A DNA stretch of 42,430 nt from Promethearchaeota archaeon (GTDB lineage Archaea > Asgardarchaeota > Lokiarchaeia > Sigyniarchaeales > SOKP01). The position numbers and the translations under genes were made by a program. Positions 8,301 through 15,400 of the stretch are shown one piece after another. Location of the stretch: positions 1 to 42,430 of the forward strand of contig JAHPYZ010000040.1 in NCBI GenBank assembly GCA_019058425.1. The letters run 5' to 3'. The notes beneath the pieces were generated by a model. It did no database searches, was not told the origin of the DNA, and worked only from the letters and a program-made list of their open reading frames with translations. Every line of letters starts with the position of its first letter. Position 1 is the stretch's first letter.

Positions 8301-9936
8301 CTATAAATGCTTGATTAAAATAAACTATTTTATTATCTTGAATAATGGTAATTCCTATAAATGTTTCTTCTGTAATACTTCTAAATTTTTCTTCAGATTC
8401 TTTTAGAGCTATTTCTGCTATTTTTCTCTCTGTGATATCTCTAGCAAAGATCGCTAATTTTTCTTCTGAAAAGAATAATATTTGAGCTTCAAAATAATGT
8501 AAACCATCTTTCTGGAGTAATTTATATTCAATGATTTGTGGATTTTCTGTTCTAAATGTTTTTTCAAAAGCATTAGTAAAGATTTTACTTAATTCTGGAG
8601 GAAATAATTCAGATACTTTTTTCCCTAGAAAATTTTCAGGTGTAGTATATAGATCCTCTTCTTTTCCACTATATTCAAGAAAAGTGTAATCCTTGTCAAT
8701 TAAAAAAAACAGATCAGGGTTTGATTCAAAAATCCTTTTAAACTTATCTTCAGATTGTTTTAATTCTTGCTCAATTTTTTTATGTTCGGTTATATCAACC
8801 GACAAACCAATAATTCCTTTAATGTCTCCATCTTTACTATAATAAGGAATTTTATTTGTAATTGCCCATATTTTTCCATCAGGAAAATCAACGCTTTCTT
8901 CAATATTTAATTTTGGTTTTCCATTATTAATTACTTCTAAGTCATCTTTTTGAAAGGATTCAGCTTGATCTTTGGGAAATAAATCAAAAGCAGTTTTGCC
9001 TATTATTTCACTTTTCCTTAAATTGAGAGATTCTGCAAATATGAGATTTGTTCGTGTAACAACACCATTTTTATCCTTACAATAGAACATTCCAGGAATT
9101 ATATCAAGTATGGTTTCTAATTCATAACTTAAGTTTCTAAATTTTTCTTCAGACTCCATCAAAGCTATTTCTGCTTGCTTTTTCTCGGTAATATCAATTA
9201 AAGTTGCCAAAAGTGCATTCCTATCTAAATAGAATATCGTCTTAAAATTGACATGTAACCATTTTAACTCACTTTTTTTAGAATAAACGGGGAATTCGAT
9301 TTCCGAAACTGGGGTGTTAGGGGTCTGTTGATACTCATTGAGAGAATTTAATACCAATTCACGATATTCTGGATGAATTATTTGTAGTATATCATCAACA
9401 GCCCAAGTTAGCATTTCATCTATTGAATATTCATTGATATCTGAAACTGCTTGATTACAATACACCATTTTGTTATCTTGAACGATAGCAATCCCAATAA
9501 AAGTCTGTTCTGTTATTCCTCTAAATTTTTCTTCAGATTCTTTAAGTTTATGATATAAAAACTGATTTTTTACAAATTCTTTAGTTTTTCTTATTATTTC
9601 TTCAATATCAAAAGGTTTTATAAAATAATCATCAACACCAGCTCTTAAAGCGTCTATTTGACTCCATACAGAGGGATCTTCAGATATAACAATATAATTT
9701 CTTTCTGGGTAAATTTCTTTCAGATTCTTTACTAGAGAGACTCCATTTATATCTGGAAGTTTTTCTCCCACAAATGCCAAATTAAATGGAATATTTTTAG
9801 CTTTTTCCATCGCATCTTCTCCACTATTAGCAATAATGACTTTGAAATTAATCCTTTGAAATATATCAGATAATTTCTTATAAATTAGTTCGTCATCAGT
9901 AACAATTAAACATGTAGCTTCAATTATTTCCATCAT
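5389..9936 (-). CDS. Giant hybrid kinase: pseudo-receiver, nine PAS domains, HisKA, HATPase
   Basis: The protein has 1515 residues, no membrane segment, and is cytosolic. Residues 8-120 are a receiver-like domain with D14-D15, S85 and K107, but the phospho-acceptor position in FVGEKLPD is Gly57. Nine PAS/PAC repeats follow at about 135-255, 265-385, 395-510, 515-640, 645-760, 765-885, 890-1010, 1015-1135 and 1145-1265. They are joined by near-identical linkers of the type ITERKKAEIALKESEEKF. HisKA has phospho-acceptor His1293 (SSHELKTPLTS). HATPase_c covers about 1390-1510 (NILSNAVKNTPP, DTGVGF, GSGLGLF). Two PAS types alternate: one with FIGI..QDNK..Y.N and one with SNPDLFF..DKD. No receiver follows the kinase core, so phosphate probably leaves to a separate regulator, for which the convergent receiver protein at 4646-5377 is an obvious candidate. 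The ligands of the PAS domains are unknown. Confidence 0.95.
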   Translation of the reverse strand: MMEIIEATCLIVTDDELIYKKLSDIFQRINFKVIIANSGEDAMEKAKNIPFNLAFVGEKLPDINGVSLVKNLKEIYPERNYIVISEDPSVWSQIDALRAGVDDYFIKPFDIEEIIRKTKEFVKNQFLYHKLKESEEKFRGITEQTFIGIAIVQDNKMVYCNQAVSDINEYSIDEMLTWAVDDILQIIHPEYRELVLNSLNEYQQTPNTPVSEIEFPVYSKKSELKWLHVNFKTIFYLDRNALLATLIDITEKKQAEIALMESEEKFRNLSYELETILDIIPGMFYCKDKNGVVTRTNLIFAESLNLRKSEIIGKTAFDLFPKDQAESFQKDDLEVINNGKPKLNIEESVDFPDGKIWAITNKIPYYSKDGDIKGIIGLSVDITEHKKIEQELKQSEDKFKRIFESNPDLFFLIDKDYTFLEYSGKEEDLYTTPENFLGKKVSELFPPELSKIFTNAFEKTFRTENPQIIEYKLLQKDGLHYFEAQILFFSEEKLAIFARDITERKIAEIALKESEEKFRSITEETFIGITIIQDNKIVYFNQAFIDIAGFPKDEILNWEINDIVRPIHQDHREMMLNYIITYQQDTDKPVFESEFPHYTKKSELKWVRVNLKTMIYREKNCLFVTTIDITERKKAEIALKESEEKFRKIFDSNPDLFFMIDKDSTFLDYSGKEEDFYIVPENFLGKKVSELFPPKLSKIFTETIEKTIRTENPQIIEYELPMIAGLHYYEARLLYFSKEKIAVFIRDITERKHSEIALKESEEKFREITEQTSIGVTILQDNKIVYSNKAQSNITGYSLEEILDLGGDDLILPIHEDYREKVLKFINDYQQDIKQPVSEIEFPFYNKKKGLKWILLKRKTIIYQQRYGILVTTLDISEKKQAELALRDSEEKFRRITEENFVGIVIVQNNKIVYGNQMISDITGISINEIIGWDVNDATKLVSEDLRKLVLDYINEYQMEPEKPVSELEFLIYSRNGEPKWLHGNFKTIIYQDKNALFATFIDITDKKQAEISLKESEEKFRNIAEQSLMGIIILQDGVFKYFNDRISEMNGYTAEEIKDWTPNEWVKSIYPDDREFVSEQARKKQAGDPDVIHQYRYRTIRKEGQIRWMEIFSKTIIYKGHSADLAMIIDITDKIEADQKLKESEQNFREIAEQTLIGYVILQDNRIKYSNKAHSDITGYSLEEILRWEGQKLLEPVHENYRELVSTYITKFQNSVEGLSAEVEFQYYTKKKEIKWIRTHIKTIFYQQRRAILISLIDITEQKKIEKLIKQEVQKLKDLDEIRNEFIDRSSHELKTPLTSVYSASSLFIDLFQNELSQKQLRLIKIIHNGAKRLDELVKNTLDLSRIDIGKLELNIKKVNLINLLRESLEELYYLILERNLIVHSELNQEVYIECDKTRIHQVIINILSNAVKNTPPYGKLYVRLNKTTTNVQIFISDTGVGFTMKEKTKIFQKFGKIERYGKGMDINTEGSGLGLFISKKIVDLHNGDIQIESGGRNKGTTCVITLPINFNPD
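7275..8754 (-). repeat. Tandem duplication of a two-PAS unit inside the giant kinase
   Basis: Two consecutive units of roughly 740 bp encode PAS3+PAS4 (about 8005-8754) and PAS5+PAS6 (about 7275-8004). The first PAS of each unit is strikingly similar: both contain SNPDLFF, YSGKEED, PENFLGKKVSELFPP and RTENPQIIEY. At the DNA level long stretches match around 7790-7945 and 8535-8690. The second PAS of each unit is less alike. The inter-PAS linkers also recur as a short DNA motif (TTTTTCTTCAGATTCTTT and variants) near 6880, 7640, 8000, 8385 and 9525. This pattern indicates unequal recombination between linkers. Confidence 0.85.
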
Positions 9937-10538
9937 TTTTTCAGATCACGCTATAATATTCATAAATAAAATATAAATTTCATCTTATTGTTATTTCAAA
10001 TACCCAATAGAGACCTAATAGATTCTATACTTATTATGAATCGTAGGGATTTAATACATAAGAGTTTCTTCCATCTAATAGAGATGCCTAAAAAAATGTG
10101 ATGCTTTTGTCTTAATTCATTCACTTTTTAATCCCCATATACTAATAACTTTGCTGAAGTTAGCAATATGTTAAAAATATTATAACTTCTAGTACTTTAA
10201 TTCTAGTTTAAGATCTTGATTATTTTTTCTATACCTAAAATGTCTAATATATTTAGTATTAATTACTTATAAGACTATCTTTGCAAGATTTTTCAATTGA
10301 TTTTTAATATTAAATTCTGATTAGCTACATCGTATTAGTTCGACTTAGATTTTCAATAGGAAGATCTTCATATACACATTAAAAATTTTGGTTATTGAAA
10401 ATAATAAATTCACTTCAAAATGGTATCTCACCAACAGAATAATAGATAATATTAAAATAGAATCAGAAAGTAAAAATTAAGATTTTAAATTTAATGTAAA
10501 GATATAAATTGTTTAATTTCACTCTAAAGAAAAGAAAA
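9937..10538. other. Intergenic region, 602 bp, no gene seen
   Basis: Spacer between the end of the porG-like gene and the start of the giant kinase, both on the minus strand. It is slightly less A/T-rich near 10000-10150 than the flanks. No ORF with coding character, no tRNA fold and no strong hairpin was seen. It presumably contains the kinase promoter. Decayed gene remnants cannot be excluded by eye. Confidence 0.45.
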
Positions 10539-11126
10539 TCATAAAATTTTTGCTAAATTATATCCTTGCTCAATGAGTTCATAGTTAAGTTGACCTAATC
10601 TTTCACCCATTCGCTTGTATAGAACTGTTTTTAAATTTTCTAGATTTAAATCTGGTAAGGCTTTTGAAAGTAAGCCGAGGATTGGAGTATTAATAATTGG
10701 ACTTCCATCTATAGTAAGATTTTTCTCTATTGCTATTTTACTAATATCTGCTACAACAATTTTTGTCTCAGTGCTTAGATTAAATTCTTCAACAAAATAT
10801 TGAGGATTTTTTTCAGAATTTACAATGAAGAAACCATCTTTTCTAAGAGAAGCTGCAATTTCTTGATTTAAAACTGACTCATCAAATATAATTAAAACAT
10901 TTGGATTTTCTATCTGAGCTCTATCCCATATAGTATCTGTTCTAGAGAGTTTAGCATATGCTTGAACAGGAGCACCTCTTCTTTCTGCTCCAAATGAAGG
11001 ATAGGCATGGACATCGACAAAATTACCACTTAAATAGGCGGCTTCAGCAATTAATTCACAAGCGGTTACTGCACCCTGACCGCCTCTTCCATGGATAATG
11101 ATTTCAATATTTTCAGTTTCATGCAT
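10539..11126 (-). CDS. porG: 2-oxoacid:ferredoxin oxidoreductase gamma subunit (orphan)
   Basis: The 195-residue protein is typical in length for PorG/VorG. It begins with the family signature GRGGQGAVTA, followed by SFGAERRGAPVQAY, both diagnostic of the gamma domain of pyruvate/2-ketoisovalerate ferredoxin oxidoreductases. In characterised enzymes this subunit forms part of the CoA-dependent oxidative decarboxylation complex with alpha, beta (thiamine diphosphate) and delta (2x4Fe-4S) subunits. None of those partners flanks it here, since both sides are noncoding or unrelated, so the substrate (pyruvate, branched-chain or aryl 2-oxoacid) cannot be told. Start is ATG 11126, with no clear Shine-Dalgarno. 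It may serve a complex encoded elsewhere in the genome. Confidence 0.9.
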   Translation of the reverse strand: MHETENIEIIIHGRGGQGAVTACELIAEAAYLSGNFVDVHAYPSFGAERRGAPVQAYAKLSRTDTIWDRAQIENPNVLIIFDESVLNQEIAASLRKDGFFIVNSEKNPQYFVEEFNLSTETKIVVADISKIAIEKNLTIDGSPIINTPILGLLSKALPDLNLENLKTVLYKRMGERLGQLNYELIEQGYNLAKIL

Positions 11127-11335
11127 ATAGAAAGCCTAAAGAATTTGAACAAATATTAATTATTATGAAGTCTAGCTAATAATATAAAATTTTTTTAAAT
11201 TTCTTTTCTGAGCATTATTATTATATAAAGATTTAATGATTAATTCATTGAAAGTAATAATATTAATAAGATAAAGATATTATAACATATCATTCATCTT
11301 TAAAATGTTTAGTCTAAAAACGATTTGAAAATATT

Positions 11336-12181
11336 ATGAAAAATGAAACTGGATATTTCGAAGGAAGAGAATTGAAAAAATTGTTCTATCAATATTGGTT
11401 ACCTGATTCTGGAGAGATTAAAGCATATATTATTGCTTTTCATGGATGGGGCACTCATTCTGACAGATTTAAAAGCACAGCTGAATATTTTACAGAAAAA
11501 GGGTATGCTATTTATGCTTTTGATTTAAGGGGGCACTGGAGAAATGCTGGTGATTTACCTGGACATATTGAGAGTATGGATCATATCCAAAAGGATACAC
11601 TTCTTTTTATGGATATACTCCATGAAATTGCTGGAGATAAAAAAGTTTTTTTAATAGGCTATTCCTTTGGAGGTTTAGTTAGTTTAATATTTGCAATACA
11701 TCACCCAAAATTATCAGGAGTACTAGTTTCCTCACCACTCTTAGGTATGTTTTTAAAACTGTCAATGGGGAAAAAAGTAATAAAATCAGTATCAAAAACT
11801 CTTGTTAAATTAGCACCTAATAAGATCTTAGATAATATTATTGATCAAAATCAATTGACAAGTGATTTAAAGATCTTACGACAACATATCGCAGATAAGC
11901 ATAAAATTGAGGTAATATCGGCCAAATCGGCTACAGAAATTGATAAATTTTCAAAATGGGCAATCGATAATGCATCAAATTTGTTATGTCCTGTTTTGAT
12001 AATGCAAGCAGGTGATGATAAAATTATAGATAAAGGAAAAACTAAAGAATTTTTCGAGAAAGTTAGAAGTAAAGATAAAACTTACCGAGAATATGATGGG
12101 TTTTTACATGAATTATGGAATGAAAAAGGGAGAGCTCAAGTATATCAAGATATGTATGTATGGCTTGAAAAACATATATAA
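11336..12181 (+). CDS. Alpha/beta hydrolase, monoacylglycerol-lipase-like
   Basis: The 281-residue protein has no signal peptide and is cytosolic. It shows the oxyanion HGWGTHSDR segment (residues 36-44), the nucleophile elbow GYSFGG with Ser110, a plausible acid in QAGDDKIID and the terminal catalytic His in GFLHELWNE. The order and spacing match the serine-hydrolase/lysophospholipase (Hydrolase_4) family, which cleaves acyl esters such as monoglycerides. The actual substrate is not deducible. The gene stands alone, divergent from the porG-like gene with ~210 bp between them, so it probably has its own promoter. An archaeon with ether lipids would more likely use it on exogenous or activated acyl esters, which is inference. 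Confidence 0.9.
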   Translation: MKNETGYFEGRELKKLFYQYWLPDSGEIKAYIIAFHGWGTHSDRFKSTAEYFTEKGYAIYAFDLRGHWRNAGDLPGHIESMDHIQKDTLLFMDILHEIAGDKKVFLIGYSFGGLVSLIFAIHHPKLSGVLVSSPLLGMFLKLSMGKKVIKSVSKTLVKLAPNKILDNIIDQNQLTSDLKILRQHIADKHKIEVISAKSATEIDKFSKWAIDNASNLLCPVLIMQAGDDKIIDKGKTKEFFEKVRSKDKTYREYDGFLHELWNEKGRAQVYQDMYVWLEKHI

Positions 12182-12195
12182 AAAAAATGATTTGA

Positions 12196-12291
12196 TTATC
12201 TACCTTTGAATTTGGGTTGTGTTTTTGTCATAGATGCTCTCACTTCTTTCTCGTAAATAATTTCAGTAAAATCTTCGAAATTCATTTTCAT
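12196..12291 (-). pseudogene. 31-codon ORF, possible enoyl-CoA hydratase C-terminal remnant
   Basis: A short minus-strand frame starts ATG AAA ATG at 12291 and ends with TQPKFKGR and a stop. Enoyl-CoA hydratase/isomerase proteins commonly finish with a Glu/Lys-rich helix followed by a P.FKG(K/R) tail, and the preceding YEKEVRASM could be that helix. No upstream coding part of such an enzyme remains between here and mutS. It may be a vestige of a deleted gene or a chance frame. The remainder of 12182-12458 shows nothing else. Confidence 0.25.
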
Positions 12292-12458
12292 CACTTATTA
12301 TTATTACTTAGTATTTTGGAAGTCCCTTAAAAATAATAAAAAACCTATCTAACTTCTATATTATTGTTATTAAAATTTTAACAAATACAGTTAAAATTGA
12401 ATGACTGCTATTAAAAAATATATTTATTATTCTAAATCATCGTTAAATTGAGTGATTC

Positions 12459-15400
12459 ATGGAGGATATTAACCCTAAAAACTTAACCCCAATGTTAAAA
12501 CATTGGTATTCTATTCGGAAAAGATATCCTCCAGAAAATCTCATAGCCTACCGGATGGGTGACTTCTATGAATTCTTTTACGATGACGCTGAAAAAATTT
12601 CAAAGCTATTAGGAATTACTTTAACAAAAAGAGGAGATGTTCCCTTAGCAGGGATTCCACATCATTCTGGTCATAATTATTTTAACAATCTTATGAATCT
12701 CGGTGAGACTCTGGTTATAGTTGATCAATTAGAAGACCCTTCAACTGTAAAAGGAAGAATTGTCAAAAGAGGAGTAACTCGAATAATTTCTCCCGGGACA
12801 ATCATAGAGCCAAATTTATTAAAATCTAATGAAAACAACTATATTGCTTCTATGGTAAAAGAGAGAAATGGTTTTGGTGTTGCTTTCACTGATATATCTA
12901 CTGGAGAATTTGTAGCAACCGAATTTTTATCTAAAGATCAAGATCCACAGGAAAATTTACTTAGTTTATTTTCTCAATATGACCCGGTAGAATTAATAAT
13001 CCCTCCTGAGTTGAAGAATGATGAGAGATTTTTTATAATATTAACTGATTTAACGAATGCAATTATTAAATCCTATGAAGAGCATGTTTTTTTATATGAT
13101 GAAGCTTATACCCTTATATCTCGTCATTTTAAAATTTCTAATTTGGAGAGCTTTGGTTTAGAAGAGAAAAAAATGGCGATTCAAGCAACGGGAGGACTTT
13201 TAGCATTTCTGAAAGACACTCAAAGAGATATTATTCCTAACATCTTTAAAATCAACCTGATTCAAGAAAAAAACATTCTTCATTTAGATTATATTACACA
13301 AAGGAATTTAGAATTAATAAACTCTTTATGGGAAAGAGGAAAGGATGCTACATTATATTCAATCTTCAACCATACGCATACTCCAATGGGAGCACGGTTG
13401 CTAAAAAAGTTTATTCTCCAACCATTAACAAATGTTGATGAAATTAATCAAAGATTGAATATTATTCAGAAATTTAAGGATGATATTTTCTTAAGATCAG
13501 ATTTAAGAGAAGAATTGAGAGTAATTGGTGATCTTGAAAGATATATTAATAAGGTTAATTATATTGGTCATACAAATGCTCGAGATTTAATAAATATCAG
13601 TAATTCTTTGGAAAAAATTCCAAGAGTTAGAGAATTATTATTAAAGGCCGATATCCCTGAAATTTCAGAATTTATAGAAAAAATAATTCCGTTTAATGAG
13701 CTAAAAGAATTAATTAATATTTCAATTAAAGATAATCCCCCAACTACCATTAAAGAAGGTAATATCATTAAGGAAGGCTTTAACAATGATGTTGACGAAC
13801 TTCGGGATATAATTCACAATGGAAAAAAATATATCCTTGAATATGAAGAAGCACAAAAGAAAAAATGGAATTTAACTACAGGTCTGAAAGTTGGATTTAA
13901 TAATATTCTTGGGTATTACATTGAAATTACTTTAAGAACTCTTAATATTATCAAAACTGTCCCTGAAAATTATATTGAGCGAGCAACACTCAAAAATGCA
14001 AAACGATATACAACTAAAAAGCTAAAAGAACTTGAAGAAAAAATTGTAAATGCTGAAGAAAAAATAAATGAATTGGAATATGAAATTTTTAATACCGTTC
14101 GAGAAAAGGTTGAAAACGAAACAAAAAATATTCTTGAAACTGCGCAAAATATTGCAATTATTGATGTTCTTGCATGTTTTGCTGAGATTTCCGAACAATA
14201 TAATTATTGTCGCCCTAAGATAAATAATGAAAACAAAATTATAATTAAAGCTGGTAGACACCCTGTAGTGGAGCAAATTAACTTGGATGAACAATTTATA
14301 CCCAATGATTGTTTTTTAGATAATGAAAACGACCAATTACTAATTATAACAGGTCCTAATATGGCAGGTAAATGTGTACAAGAGGATACATATTTATTTT
14401 CAGAAGAGGGGATTTTGCCAATTAAATGGTTTAAACCAAAAGATATTGCTATTGAGTCATTTAAGGAGAAGAATATACAGTTAGTAGGATTGGAAGGCAT
14501 TGATGAGACTTCTCATTTTTATTCAGATGGATTAAAACCTTCAATAAAAATTAAAAGCAAATTGGGATATAATATTGAAGGTTCAGTAAATCATCCAATA
14601 TTAGTAAGAAATTCTTTGGGAAAGCATGTATGGAAGAAACTATCTGAACTCTCAGAAGATGACTATTTAATTATTAATAGAAAAAACGATTTATGGGGAA
14701 ATGAAACTAGAATTAAATATTATCCCCCGAAATATGAGTCTGGAACTCCAATGTATCCTTATGGAGGAATAAAATATAAACTTCCAACTCAAATTAATGA
14801 AGATTTAGCATATCTTCTCGGATTGTTAATAGGAGATGGAACTCTAACATACAAACAGAGTTTTAGCTTTACATCAAAAGACACATTTCTAAAAAACGAA
14901 TTTTACCGTATAATAAAAAAACTATTTGGCTATAATGCAAAATCGAAAAAAGATGATAAATCTGAACACTATGTTTCAAGTCTTTATATAAGAGATTTCC
15001 TATATTATTTAGGGCTAGATTATGTTAAAGCACATGAAAAGACTATTCCTAACTGTCTCCTTAGAGCGCCCAAAAAAATTATGGTTGCTTTAATTCAAGG
15101 TTTATTTGATACAGATGGAACAGCGGATAATAAATATGGAAATGTATCATATTCTAGTACATCCATAACATTAGCAACTCAAATCCATACTATATTATTA
15201 AATTTTGGAATTATTTCTTCAATAAAACCAAAGAAGACCTCTGGTAGAACTATATATAACATTAATCTTTATGGTGAAGATTCAATTAAGTTTTATCAAG
15301 AGATTAATTTTTGCTTACCAAGGAAATTAGCGAGAAGAAGTCTATTAAGTGAAACTCGTATGACTAATATTGATAGTGTCCCATATCTGGAAAATCTTTT

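Noticed and set aside
9937..10538. tRNA-like GTTCGA near 10337
   Set aside because: No matching acceptor, D or anticodon stems could be drawn around it.
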